DNA from: Halichoerus grypus
Taxonomy: Eukaryota; Chordata; Mammalia; Carnivora; Phocidae
Length of the DNA stretch: 64,000 nucleotides
Assembly (NCBI RefSeq): GCF_964656455.1
Contig: NC_135720.1
Span: forward strand, 110,496,696-110,560,695
Reading direction: 5' to 3'
The notes below the pieces were generated by a model. That model had not been told where the DNA came from and did not search any database. It saw nothing but the letters and a program-made list of their open reading frames with translations. Below are positions 11,701 through 23,712 of this stretch, one piece after another (the first letter of the stretch is position 1; each line of letters begins with the position of its first letter). Position numbers and translations under genes: made by a program.

Positions 11701-12150
11701 GTGCCGTCACCCCCAGTCTCACCCCCAGCAGCTGTCTGCTCCCGTCTTTGCCTGGTACCACCACCTCTGAGGCCTCGCGCCACCCTTCCAGAACCTGGCT
11801 GGTTAAACTCACTTACAGTCACCATGCCCAAGGCACCGAGCCGTCCCTGCTGCCGTCAGACGTCACCTGTTCACGCCACGTTACTGCAGACCCACCGTCC
11901 CAGGACCTAATGGCCTAAAACAACATTATTTTGCTCACAAATCCAGATTGGTCAGGGCTCGGTGGAGACACTCTGCTCCACTTGGTGTCGTCTGGGTCAG
12001 CCGGAGGGCCAGGCCAGGTCACCCGAAGACTCGCTCGCTCCCCGCGGACCTGGCGAGAGCCCTGGGCACCCAGGCAGCTGGGCTCCTGGGCTTCTCTCTC
12101 TCATTCTGGGCTCTCCACATGGTCTCGCCAGCGCGAGGCTGCAGGGTAGC
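8746..12150. other. Intergenic DNA, no gene seen
   Basis: Mostly GC-rich unique sequence. About 9886-10145 is a less GC-rich patch with an A-rich stretch (gcaaataaaaataacc) of unknown origin. About 10150-10420 is CpG-dense. About 11900-12150 contains a ggcctaaaacaacattattt phrase that recalls an ancient interspersed repeat, but I cannot name the family. No exon or RNA gene can be supported. Confidence 0.55.
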
Positions 12151-12154
12151 CAGG

Positions 12155-12850
12155 CATTTTTTTTCTAATTGAAGTGAAATTCACAGAACATAAAATCCAC
12201 CATTTTAAACGAACAATTCAGTGGCATTTAGTACATTTGCGATGTTGTGCAAACGGCACCTCTACCTAGGTCCAGAACATGTTTATCACCCCAAAAGGAA
12301 ACCCACACCCATGAAGCAATCAGTGCCCATTCTCCTCTCCCCGGGACCCCTCGGGACCACCCACCTGCTTTCAGTCTCTATGGATCTGCCCATTCTGACA
12401 TCTCCCTTCAACAGAACCACATCATGTGTGATCTGTGACTGGCTTGTCGGACGCAGCCGCGTGTTTTTGAGCTTTGTCCACACTGCAGCAAGTGTATTTG
12501 ATTTCTTTTCATGGCCGAATTGTAGGACTACACCCCATTTTGTTTATCCATTCATCCCCTGGTGGACGCCTGGGCAGTTTCCACCTTGTGGCTGCTGTGA
12601 ACAGGGCGGCCGGGGACACGTGTGTGCACACACTTGAGTGGCTGCTCTCAAGTCTTTGGGCTCGAGTCCAACGAGTGGAACTGCTGCCATATGGTAATTC
12701 CGGGTAACTTTTTGGGGAGCCACCAAACTGCTTTCTACACCGGCCACATCACTGCACATTCCCCCGGCGATGCACAGAGGTCCCCACGGTTTCCACACAC
12801 TTGCCAACACGTACTTTGCATTTTCCGATCCTCACGGTCCTAGTGGAGGC
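12155..12850 (-). mobile_element. Old L1 3' end (ORF2 tail plus 3' UTR), reverse orientation
   Basis: On the plus strand the reversed L1M text is readable: gtgaaattcacagaacataa, ccattttaaacgaacaattc, ccccaaaaggaaacccac, tctctatggatctgccc, tttgtttatccattcatccc and ttgccaacacgtactt. These correspond to the end of ORF2 followed by the 3' UTR of an old L1. It is diverged and 5' truncated, with no coding capacity. It lies in the BTBD9-ZFAND3 intergenic interval. Confidence 0.8.
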
Positions 12851-15025
12851 GATGCCCGCATGTCAGCCCCGGGCTCCCGAGGCAGCCGGGGACAGCGAGC
12901 CGCTGGAGGTCGTCTCCTGGGCCTTTCCCATCTCGCCCTGCCGTGTGCCCGTCACCCGAAGAGCCAGGCGCCAAAGCCAGCACCCGTTCGCGGGGAAGGC
13001 CTCCGCGTTTTGATGGGAGGAGTGTCAAAGAATTTAGGGACCGGTTTTAAGTCACAATAGCTTCATGACATTTCGCACCCAGAGGCCCCGGGGACACAGG
13101 CCAGCACAGCGCTCCCTCCTCGGGTTGGCTGGCCGACCCAAGTGCGCTCAGCTACGTGGCCGACTCTCCTGCAGACTCAAGCTCCTCATCTCAGCCCGCG
13201 ACACAGGGAAGGGCCCGTGGGCCCCCGGGTCATGCTGGGGACTAACCATTTCATGCCCAGCTTCAACTCTCGCCCAGCCTTTATAGGGGCCCCCCTTTAG
13301 GAAAAAGACTACAAAACTCGGTTCATAGATGAATATGAAGAATTGGAAATCAGCAAATCACCCATTTCTCAAAGTGGGACACATACCCAGACATCAGAAA
13401 GTCTAGAAAACCACCACAGCCGTTCAGTGACCATGACACGCGTCTGCGAGGCTTGGCCCTGCGCTGTCGGGTTGTGCACTCCGATCGCCCTTTGCGGGAA
13501 AACCATTTCCTGACCCCATGTGAGAACAGAAGGACTCCTCAATCTTTCCTCTGGCACGGTTGCTCGAACTCTGATTTACTGATACTTTAGAAAAGTTTCT
13601 TTCATCTTCACCACTCACACTGGCACGGACATAAGTTTTTAGAACTGTTGTCAAATGTGGGGAAACCACGATCAGGTTTCCTGACCAGCCATGTGAGCGG
13701 TAGGATTGCAGGCCGAGAATTCCCAGATTAGTCTTTAACCCACTTCGCACTGCACAAGGAATGGTGCATTTACAGCTGGACATGCTGCCTGGCCCAGCCT
13801 CCTCCTCGAACAGGAGCAAACTTCCATCCTGAGCAGGCATGAGTGAGAAGCAAGTCTTCCTCTTTTAAGTTTATACATCCAACGACTGGAAGAACATTCC
13901 GCAGACTGGCTTCTGGCTCCGCACATTTCAAGTCTTGTCTCCCCTCCATGGCTCCCATCATTCAAGTCACAACACAGGGTGATCAGCGCGGCGGGCAGCA
14001 AGGAGTCTTCCTGGAAGGCGTCCCTACCCCCGGGACGACCACCAATAACCCGCTCAACACCGACATGACAGCGCACCACACAAATATACCCCATTCCCTC
14101 CAAACTATGTCCCCAACTCGACTTCATCTTGGCCAAACCCCCCAAATGCCCATGTCACCTCAGCACCACCCAACGGAAGAGGAAGTGTGAGGGAGGCGAG
14201 GGTCGAATGGAACAGGGACCAGGTCTAACCAACTGCCGTTCAAGGATCTCACTCTTGCAAATTTTATAAAACCGCGGCAGAGGCGAACCCACTGCCAAGG
14301 CCCACCGCAGGGGCGCAGAGGGGGTCTTGGTGAGTGAGGGGCCTCAAGCTAAAAACTGCCTTTCCCTGGAAGTCCCCCTCAGGTGGCCGTCGAACCTTTC
14401 CTACTCCCCACCCCACCTCCCGGCGCCCGGAGGAGCCAAGTCCCGGCTGCCTGCCTGTGCGCCCCGCATCTTCCCGGGCGCCGCGCCGAATCGCCCCCTC
14501 CCTCCGCCACCGCGCAGCCCTCCTCTGCGATGGGGCACTCCGTCGGCATAAAACCAGTATTTCTCTCCTGCCCCGCAGCCCTTCCACTTGTGCCCCCTTC
14601 TCTGCATTTCATGCGGTGAAACTCGAGCCCGGCTTTCCGCGGCCTCCCACCCGTGGCCAGGCTCTGGCCGCGGGGTCCGCGAGCAGCCCCTCCGCGGGCG
14701 ACAGCGACGACTCTTGGACACTCGTCAGGACTCCAGGCTCTCTTGGTCTCCTCCTTCTGCTGGCAGCTTCTTCTCGTCTCCCCGGGCCTCGTAACACCGG
14801 GATGCCCCTGGCTGGCACGGCCCGGTCGGCCTCCTCCATCCGGACTCCCTCCTCCTTCAGTGACCAGTGACCGCGGCCAGGCTGGGGCTTGTGTGCGTGG
14901 CTGTGTGCTGACGACTTAAAAAGGCTCATCTCCAGCCCTGGGTCGCGTGTCTCCTCCACCCTCCCCCCCGGATGTGTAGCCCACGCCTCAGCTTAGTCTG
15001 TTGTGATCTACCCCCCGCCGCGTGT
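12851..15025. other. Intergenic DNA, no gene seen
   Basis: Unique sequence of mixed composition. About 13300-14250 is moderate in GC. About 14430-14800 is CpG-dense and proline/arginine-rich in every frame, which is typical of GC-rich noncoding DNA. No TATA box, splice-bounded exon or repeat family could be assigned with confidence. Confidence 0.5.
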
Positions 15026-15485
15026 TCCCACCGGGGTCCGGCATGGATGGCACCTCCATCCTCCCATCAGGACGAAGCTAGCAAGTCACCTACAGCTCCT
15101 CTCGCTCACCCCGGGCCCCTCTGTCAGCAACTCCTGCTGTCACTACCTTCAGCCTGAGTCCAGACTGACTCCTCGGCCCCAGCCCGGCTCCCTGAGCCCT
15201 GCGCCACCACCATCTACCGCCTGTTCTATCAAGCGGCCTCCCTGGCCTCCCGCCTCCTCCCTTGCAGGCCGTCCTTTAACACCCACGGCTCCAGCCCCGG
15301 ATGGTCCCCATCTCAGAGAAGAGCCCCCAGGCCCTGCCCTTCTTAACCACCTCCCCCACCCATTTTGTATCACATATTCCCTTTTGTCCTCTGCCCCGCC
15401 ACGGCAGACAGTATTTTTGGTCACCACGCTATCCCCAGCGCGTGGATCGGTGCCAAGCACGTTCCAGGTGCTGAATGAGGGCCCC
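15026..15485 (+). mobile_element. L2 (LINE-2) 3' region
   Basis: A GC-shifted L2 copy in the forward direction. Recognisable parts include gatggcacctccatcctccc, the cctccctggcctcccgcctc stretch, and a tail with atccccagcgcgtggatcgg and ccaggtgctgaatga, which matches the L2 3' end. It is old and noncoding. Confidence 0.55.
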
Positions 15486-17919
15486 CACGGCCAGGCCTGT
15501 GTGCACCAGGAGCTTCTGCCTTTGGGACCTGTGTCCTGGTGACTTCCCCTTTCCTTTTGGGCATTGTGTCACAGAGTAGATCCCTGCCCTCCTAGTCTGG
15601 GACCCCCCTGCCCCAGACCTCCTTCTGCGGTCTAGTGGGCCTGGGACCACAGTTCCCCCTAACCCGGGGTTCAGCTGATTCTCACAGCTGACCCCGTGGC
15701 CTCCCTGCCCAAAGCCTTCCACAGCCCTGGCCCCCCATCAAATCCACACTCCTCCCCGCGAGAGCTCAGGCTCTTCTCAGCCCCGAGAGGAGAAGAGTAC
15801 GGGCTGCCTGACGAAGGTGGGGCGGGAGTGGAGCTCTAGGAACCAGTGGCCCAGCCTGGCCTCCCAACTCTGTGGATCCAACAAGGTGTCACGCACGAAC
15901 CCATTACCCACATGCATGAAACCGGAGTCCCCAGGTTTCTGGGGAGCCTCTCACTTGCCGACAGCTTAATTGCTCAAACCCAAGAGACCAGCCCCCAAGG
16001 CCCAGTGGCCGCATGTGAGCCCAGGGGCTCAGTGCCCCTTCCTAGCCTGGCCCTCTCCCGCACGTCCTGAGAGCGAGCTATCAGTTTTTGTCAGCTGTTT
16101 GCTGAAGCCCCCCCCCGTCCCCACCCCCTTGCTCCTGGCTTGCTATCCGGTCATTGATCAGAAACACCTTTATATGTAAACCTGGGGAACAGGATGTAGG
16201 TCAAGGGAAGTGAATCTGCTGGGTGTTCTGGGTTATGGGTCACTAGGACAGCACACGAGAGGTCCACACTGGAAGCTCCCGGCTGGCCTGGCTAGAATTA
16301 ACCCCTAGAGTTTTCCTCAAGTGCCCGGGACACAGGAGGTGCTCAATGAAGTGGGGTAACTTGTCCCAGGGTGTCGTGATTATGGTAAAAAGAAGTCCTG
16401 CATCGCGTGTTGTGATGCACCAGCCACCTGCATCTTCCAGAACACCTCTGGCCGGGAAACCCGTATTCCGCTCTGCATCAGCAGGGTCCTGAGAATTGAA
16501 GTCCTGACAGCCTGAGAGTTGGTCCCTTCTGTCATTTTTTAAACTTTAAAAAAAATTGTTACGCATGCGTGTAGTCGTGGTAGTAATAAGGCTCACCACA
16601 TTCCCGTCCTCCACACCCAAAGAAAACCACTGAACTTTTAGCTTTTTTCTCTGCATTTACCTCCACATTTCTAGATAACATGCTTCTATTGCGCTCTTGA
16701 ATTTTCAGTTTTATGCATTATCTGCTGACTTGGACAGTAAGAACTTAGCCCCATTATACGCTGCACATACTTTCCCTGTCCCGAGTTCCGTCATCAATTT
16801 TTGCCAGAGCAACATGCATCGTTATTTGTATGTTTATTATTTGTACGCAATCACAGCTGAGTCACGTAAGGTCTATGGTTCCTCTTCCTTAATATTTTTT
16901 GTGTGGCATTAATAAATGGTGTATTCTTACTTGCTTAATTTTCTGTCAGACTCCTGCCCCATCCCTGGGACGGAAGCGTGGATCAAGGGTGGAGGCCTCA
17001 GCTCTGTCAGACGGCGGGCAGGCCTCACCCCCGCGGCCCGGCACGCTCCCGTTTCCAGGCCTCGGCATTTGTCTCTGCTTACTCCTCTTTCCCTGGAGCC
17101 CTCCAGGCAGCTTTGAGAATGGCTCCAAAGGAGGTAATTTCCGAGGCCGCTGCAGACTATTCTGGGCGTCTCTGCTGCTCTGGTGCCCGCGGGGTGCCCC
17201 CTCTCCGTACGCCTCCCACCCCACTCACCCCGGCAGGCTTCCTGTTCCTCACTGCGCCTTCTGCCCACCGCCCTCTCTTCTTGCGGTCGGCTCCTGCTGG
17301 CGCGAAGCCTCCCAGGTGAGCAGGAGGGACAAGGGGGGCACTGCCAGGCACCGCGTGTTCCAAGGCCACCAGACTCCTGTGCTCTCCCCCCACTTCTGAT
17401 TTCCTCGAGGATCTTTCATCATCTTCAATGACGGCTTGTGGTCAACACTCTGCCTTAAAGGTGGTGAGGAGGGACACGGCGACTCCCCAGATGTTTTTAA
17501 ACACCTTAAGGCATACGAAGTGCCTCCCCTACACCTGAGTTCACACGGCACATCCATCACGCTGCTCCTCCCTCCAGATGCGGCCCCTCCCAGACCCCAG
17601 ACCCCAGGACCCAGGCACGCCCAACCCACACCACAGGGGCCCTCAGGGCTGGTGCCCGTTTCTTCCCATCCCCCCCCCACATGTAACCTCCTCGCTGCCG
17701 GCAAAGGCCTGGCCCAGCAGACACACCTCCACCAGGGCCCGGCCCCACGGCCTCCCAAGGCACGACCTCCCACAGAAACAAGGGGGCAGCTGCGAGCCCA
17801 GGGCAGGGACAGGCGCTCTGCACACAAGAGCCACCTGCCCCCGACCTCGTCCAAGCCCTGGCCAGGGAGACAGGCCACCATCTTTCTGGCTGTACAGGCA
17901 GCACTTAGGAGAACCGGCA
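15486..17919. other. Intergenic DNA between BTBD9 and ZFAND3 ends
   Basis: This contains GC-rich unique DNA, a short L2/MIR-like tail near 16320-16360 (caggaggtgctcaatgaa), and an AT-rich patch at 16530-16940 with an AATAAA at about 16911 that is not attached to any recognised transcript. No coding exon is supported on either strand. Confidence 0.5.
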
Positions 17920-17949
17920 AAACAGAAATCCAAACTTTCATACGATTGG

Positions 17950-17955
17950 TTTAAT
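17950..17955 (-). terminator. ZFAND3: Likely ZFAND3 polyadenylation signal (ATTAAA)
   Basis: On the minus strand an A-rich run leads into ATTAAA, followed within 10-30 bases by a U/GU-rich region. ATTAAA is the most common variant signal. No AATAAA was found on the minus strand near here, and the composition changes to GC-rich immediately beyond. Confidence 0.5.
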
Positions 17956-18307
17956 TTTTTTTTTCAGCAGGAGAAAAAAGAATAAAGTTACAAGATTCTT
18001 TTAATATTTTCACAATGTTAAAACTAAAACTGAGCTCTAGGCTATGTGTGTAAGTAAATCTAAAACACAAAAGGGTTAAATAAGATCTTCTCTTTTAAAG
18101 ATACAAGAATTTAAGCTTTCCTTACATTTAACAAACTTCACAGAACAGATACTGCAGGGGACAAGCCCCCCCCCACCCCCAGCTCTACCACCAGGAAGTG
18201 AATATGGGCTGCAGCCCTGTGTGCCCCTGGGCTCCCCAGAGAGCCTGCTTCCCATCCCTGCCTCGAGGCAGCAGCGGCGGGGCCTGAGGAGGGCCGGGAG
18301 GGCACGT

Positions 18308-18321
18308 GGGGGGGGGGGGGG
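18308..18321. repeat. G14 homopolymer within the ZFAND3 3' UTR
   Basis: Fourteen consecutive G residues on the plus strand, which is C14 in the mRNA sense. Other short C/G runs lie nearby (18168-18180). Confidence 0.95.
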
Positions 18322-20153
18322 CTCTTCGGGATCAGAGCTTGGCGGGGGGCCTGGGCGGGCCGCCTCACTGAGGATGGCCATGCACTGGCCAGAGGGCCGT
18401 GGCTTGACAACAGTGGTAAACGCGGGCAGACCCGGCCCCTCTGCCCTGGGCTGCCCTAGAGCAAGAGACACCGGTCTGGGTCCTGAAGCAAGAATAAGGC
18501 TGGAGATTTTGCAGCGGATTCCACTCTGGTGGGGGTGGGATGGGAGGAAGAGGTTGGGAAGAGCATGATTTCCTATTTCAGTATTCTGGACCAAAAAACA
18601 TTTGTAGTTGCAGGTGTTTGGCTGTGAACTGCAGACAGTCGAACTGTTGGTCGTGGTATAAAAGGGAAAGTTTGCTGGGTTAAACTGTTCCAGTAGCCTG
18701 TGTGTGGGCAGATCCAAACCACCTCCGCAGGAGCCTCCGACTCTCACCAGCCTGGACCATATGGGGTCTCTGGCCCACTCAACCCTGTTCAGGCTTTCCA
18801 GGGAATCTTAATCCTGTCTCCCCTCCCCGCCCCCACCTGATCGGTGAGGATTCCCTAACTCGGGCCAACAGGCCCATATCCACCCTCCCCCACCTGGCCT
18901 GAGCTACCACGGCTACCGACTCCTCTCTGCCCGCGGGAAGCGGCATAGGCTGAGAAATGTGCCCTCCCACCCCCACTGCCAGAGCGAAGGTCCTTCTCGG
19001 AGCTGGGCCACGGCCACAAACCACTGTTCTAGACAGATCCCCCCGCTGCCCCTGGGACGCAGGCCGCCTCGCCTGCCCAGACTTGCTATGTGGTAGAGGT
19101 GGTCCCCTGGACTACGGAGCTGCGCAGACACAAGGGGCTGGGCCGTGGCACTGTCCTCTTGGCCCAGAGAGGGCCGGGCAGGCGGCCGCTGGAGGGGGCA
19201 GAGCCTGCAGGCGGCAGCTTCCTACCTGCTCCCCAGCCCTTCTACTGATTCCCGTCGGCTATGAAATGTCTTTTTAAAAACTCCCAATATAGAAATCTAG
19301 CTGCAGAGGCCAGTTTGTAGATCCTAGCCGCAGCTGCTGTGCTGTAATTAGCCTTATTTGATCAATTGCCAGATCCCTGCACTTGGCAAATGGCAAACCA
19401 GCGCCAGTGGGGTCAGGTTGCTTCTCATGACCGTGGGTCCTGTGTAGAAAAGATAGGTCTCGTACATGGACTAGTCTTGAGTGGAGCTAATTTTCAAAGT
19501 GAGGTTATTGTTTCTCTTCTCGTGTGATGAGAGAGTTTTTTCATAGCAAGTCAGGTAAAAAATTTTCCTAAGAACCTGCCCCCCCCCCCATTTCCAGCTC
19601 TGTGGGAGAGCGAAGCCACCACCCAGCCCAGCCACGTGGCCAATCTCAACAGCCTCCTGTGGCCAAGGCACGCGTGGCCATCAGGTATCCTGGCTACTGG
19701 GACTAAGGATAAGTGAAGAGGTGAAAGGCCGAACATTAACCAGAGTTTCTGGCAAAGCCATGTGCGTCATGGGAACTTTAACACCAGCTTCTACTCCTCT
19801 ATTAACTCAGAGTCTCCATCTGGAACACTTTCCGCTTAAGGCTTTTTATAAAGTATGACTCCAGCAGTGACAGGTATGTGTTGTTTTAAATCCACTAGCC
19901 ATGCTCAAAAAAAAATATTCTTCATGTTTTAATTTTATACAATGGCTAGCAGGCACCTTAGTAACCAGCCAGAAATCAATTTCAACCACCATCAACCCCT
20001 AAACTACAGTACCAGGATGGCTGGCTAAAGAAAGGAAACGGACTGGCTGTAGTCTGACGCGTGCCCAGTACAAGGTGTCTGGCTGACTTTGTCCTAAATA
20101 AGGCTAACATTAGTGAACTAAGAACAGCGTCATGTGGCGGCCATGCCTGGCCT

Positions 20154-20308
20154 TCAGGAGCACCCCTCCCCGATGCGCTGGCAGGAGCGCCCCACTTTCC
20201 GGTCCAGTTTCACCATTTTCATGATGGCTTCCTCTCGGCCGCGGCCCATGTGGTCAAACGTACAGTCATGCTGCTCGGGGAGGCGATGTAACATACAGAA
20301 CACATAAC
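20154..20308 (-). CDS. ZFAND3: ZFAND3 terminal coding exon (second half of the AN1 zinc finger and C terminus)
   Basis: On the minus strand the exon begins after a textbook acceptor (ctctgcttctcccactgttgcag, with a CCTAAC branch-point motif about 35 bases upstream). It supplies the last two bases of a split Gly codon and then 50 residues to a TGA (20156-20154). The peptide opens [15 protein letters not shown], giving the second set of AN1 zinc ligands (Cys, His, His, Cys), and ends [10 protein letters not shown], the ZFAND3 C terminus. Joined to the exon at 51139-51306 the reading frame is continuous. ZFAND3 (about 227 residues in human, also called TEX27) has an N-terminal A20-type and a C-terminal AN1-type zinc finger. 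It has been reported as testis-enriched and as a regulator in beta cells. The sequence is intact with all ligands present. Confidence 0.96.
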
Positions 20309-22227
20309 CTGCAACAGTGGGAGAAGCAGAGAGGACACACTGTTAGGGTGGCCTCCAGACGCCCAAAGCCCAGCTCTCATTCTGGTCTGGAGGACAGGAG
20401 GGCAGGCGCGCCTGCTGCTGAAGAGAGTTTATCAGAGCGCCAGCCACGAAGGGGCCCGCACCTTCCCATCTCCCAGCTCCTCAAGTCAGCCCAGGGGCCT
20501 CAGAATGTCCAAGGGTGGCTGCTCAGAGGCTGACTCTGCATTCAACACGCTCCTGCCTGAACCCTGAAGGTGGAAGCCCAAAGATGACTGCTGCAGTGAG
20601 ACACACCCCCTTCCCTACGAGATGAGTGGGTTCTGAGCCCCCTCCTTCTCCACCAAACAGGCAGGAGGGCAGAGAGCTGCCAGCTCAGCACTTTCCCAGC
20701 TTGGGCAAACTCGTACCTACCACAGGACACCTACCACTTCTAGGAGGCAGGGCAGGAGGGAGCAGAAATGATTATGGCTTGAATTACATTCTACCTCCTG
20801 TACAGTGCGGGCTTAGGGGGATGTGGATGTGATCAAACCACAGCCACAAGTGAGTGGAGGCTCTCAAAGGAAAATGGATTATTTCAAGTGCTGGAAAAGG
20901 TATTACAATATAAATCGGGGAAAGAACAGAAATGTGCTCTAATCGCCAGCCATCTCAAAGGAGCCTTCTAAGTTAGATGCTTCTAACTCCACCTGGTAGG
21001 TCAGGAGGCTACAGGGCTGCTCCTCTCTTTCTGGAGCAGAGACGTCAAGGGAGACACTGCTGGGGCTGGCAGAACAAAGGACCCAGGAGAGGCCCACAGA
21101 GCAAGGAAATGGTACAGGTAAAGTCTCTCTGGGAAGAAACAGTAAGAGGAGGCCCTCAGGGAATCAGCGGGAGGCTCGGAGGACAAAGGCAACACAGAGC
21201 TGCCAAGGATGTGGCACTTTCCCTTCCCATTCTGCTCAATCTCTAGAACTGCTGATGGGTATGTGGATGTGTGTGCAGGGGACAGACAGCTGATGTCCCC
21301 TAGGTCTGTCTGTCCCTCTCTCTCAGGGAGGGAGAGGGGAGATCCAGGCTGGGAAGACACCGGCCAGTGCTGGCTGGCTCCTTGCCCCCGCTCACCCCAT
21401 CAGTCCTATGTGGCCACACTTACAGGCCCCACAGGCCTACACCAGGTCCACAGGACCCACCTGTAGGCGAACCTTTCCTAAACCTCCTCTCGCCGTGCAC
21501 GTGGGCAGGCATCCCATCCCATAGCAGCCCTTCCAGGCCACTGCTCTCCTCACAAACAACATCTCTTCCCAGAGACTTCTTTCTTTCTTTTCGAGACTTC
21601 TTTTACACCTAGATCTCACTGCCCAGAGTGAATGGGTAGCCACCCCTTGTAAAAGGTGTGATGCATCCATCTCTACATCCTCAATTTCTTTTCTTATCAG
21701 AGCTGAAGGGTGGAGGCAGTGATTTTAGAAGAACAGCATTAGCTGAAGCAAAGACAGAGTGGCCAGGACAGGCAACAGTTGTAAGATTCACTTCATCTAG
21801 AGAACATTCCTCAGCTGATACAGCCCTGCTCAGATGCCTTGAGCTCATACTGTGTACAGAGCACGTGCACATGGCCTGGGGGCCTGAGTGACCAGGCTGA
21901 GCCTGGACCATCCGCTGTGAGAAAAAACACATTATTAACTGCTTCCCAGGGAGAGCAGGGCAGTATGTTTGACTCTAAATTGGGACTGGGTTTAAGAAAA
22001 AGAACAGAGATGAAATTTTTGTCTCCTGAGAAGCCAAGTTCCCACTTGGTCCAAAAACAAAGTTAAGATTAATGAGCTCATGTGTTATATTTACTGATAA
22101 GTTCATTACTCGAAGATATTGGATAGCAGTTGTCTCTGTCCCAAAGGACTTCCCAGCCTAAGTGTGGATGGCCTCAATATGCATCCTCCATCTAGCAAGA
22201 AGCACAATTGTCTTTTGGGAGCAAAGC

Positions 22228-22246
22228 GGGGGGGGGGGGGGGGGGG
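22228..22246. repeat. G19 homopolymer, extended by cggggag
   Basis: Nineteen consecutive G residues followed by C and GGGG. It is long enough to form G-quadruplex structures on the plus strand and to be unstable in length. Confidence 0.95.
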
Positions 22247-23219
22247 CGGGGAGAGGAAGAACCTGCCGCTAAGTCAGGGCCTGGCGGGGGGCACCACAAT
22301 ATGGTGGCATGATGTATGTGCAGACATTTCTGTCACCAAGTCCTGACATATTTCTATAACCTCAGCATCTACAATAAGGGGTGGGAGAACCCCTGCTGCC
22401 CCTTCCTATTTTCAAGATACTGGGATGATGTAGGAGAGGGTCCCAGGCGCTCTTCTCCGCTTCTGATGAATGGTGCTGGCTGAATTAAAGTAGCAGGAAA
22501 TGGATTATCTCTGAAATTAACTCGGCCCTGGCTCAGCCTAACACCTCATTAGTCAAAGGTAGACTGGGGTGGAGGGGAGAGGCTCTACACTACACACCCC
22601 CACAACTTTGCTTAGCTTGCCTTCTGCTGGTTAGAGAGCTGCCACCTCGGGGGATCTGAGAACCCCAAGTTCCGTTTGGAAAAGGAAACCGGCCATGACA
22701 ACCACAGCAGCTGCCTGATTCTCTCTCTCTCCCCGCCCGAGGGTTCTCCAGCCAGCCAGAAACACATCGTTTCTCCATCCGAGTTCTGCGCACCTCTGTT
22801 AGACACAACTTGACACTTGGTTTTGATCTCTGAAAGGTGAGAACGAGTACCCGGCAGCCATACTTGGGAGCGGCACGGGTACCAATTAGAATATACGGCA
22901 CTGTCACTCCCTAGGGAAAACTCTGGGCAAATTCTGGAAAGCTGGCTGCCCAAGTTGCTGCACTGGCCGGCATAAATTAAGCTCAATCCCCTCTCCTGTC
23001 AGGGTCACTCACCAAAAGGAAGTTACATGCTGGAACTTGTCCCAAATGCTGAGTAGGCATTACCCACAGAGGGCAGCCAATCGGCTAAATGCATTTCGGT
23101 GTCAGTGGTGGGGAGTGGGCTGCTCTGGATACAGGGGAGGGCGGGAATGACCGGTGGGTGGGATGAATCTATGTCCTCTTTTCTTGGTACCCACAGATCT
23201 GTTTCCAGAAACCTCTGCA

Positions 23220-23712
23220 AGTGTCATGAACTTTCAATTACTCTCTGATTGGATTCTTTAGACCAAGCCGGATATAGAGAAATGAGTTCACGCTGCTGGG
23301 GAAGATGATTGTTCTTAATTTCAGTGATGAACACCATTTTAAAGCGCCTGTCTGGGATTTACAGCCCCTGTCTGGACCAGGCAATCCTCCACACCGTTCA
23401 TTAGCAACCCATTGGGGCCTTTCCAGAGAGGGTCAACCAAGGCAGTGTCCGAAGGGATGAAAGCACAGAGGACAATGAATTGATCAGCTGAGCTGCAATA
23501 TGGGTTTGGTATCATCACCGGGGTACCATGCAATTCTTTTTTCCCTGATTTAAAGAAGTTATAGATCAAAATTGAATTCACTCGCTCATTTGCATACATA
23601 CAATCCATAGCCACACTCTCCGTATGGACCCACAGTTCAGCATCATGTAGTTTGAAAAATAATTTCAATATACTTTTGCGTACAATAGCTACATACCACA
23701 TAATAGTACTTC
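23220..23712. promoter_or_regulatory. Candidate conserved noncoding block in the ZFAND3 intron
   Basis: Unique, balanced-composition sequence with no repeat signature. It carries an octamer-like ATTTGCAT (23589-23596), CAAT and ATTGG boxes, and AT-rich homeodomain-like cores. On the minus strand a frame stays open for 120 codons (23701-23339) and ends at TAA. I do not recognise the peptide, and there is no clear splice context or start context. An enhancer-type element is the more likely reading, but an old coding remnant is not excluded. Confidence 0.3.

Larger units (their letters stand above)
17920..20153 (-). other. ZFAND3: ZFAND3 3' UTR
   Basis: Minus-strand sequence after the ZFAND3 stop codon runs about 2.2 kb without repeats to an ATTAAA (17955-17950 reading down). 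That hexamer is followed by a G/T-rich stretch (gtttggatttctgttttgcc on the minus strand), a normal cleavage context. Another ATTAAA lies 50 bases upstream (18005-18000). The UTR carries a C14 tract in the sense of the mRNA (G14 on the plus strand, 18308-18321). A low-GC block at about 19260-19410 (gtaattagccttatttgatc on the plus strand) looks conserved. The exact 3' end is inferred from signals, not transcripts. Confidence 0.65.

Noticed and set aside
14334..14870. CpG-rich 178-codon frame that looked like a first exon
   Set aside because: No donor site in context, no promoter elements beyond CpG content, and alternative frames are equally open.
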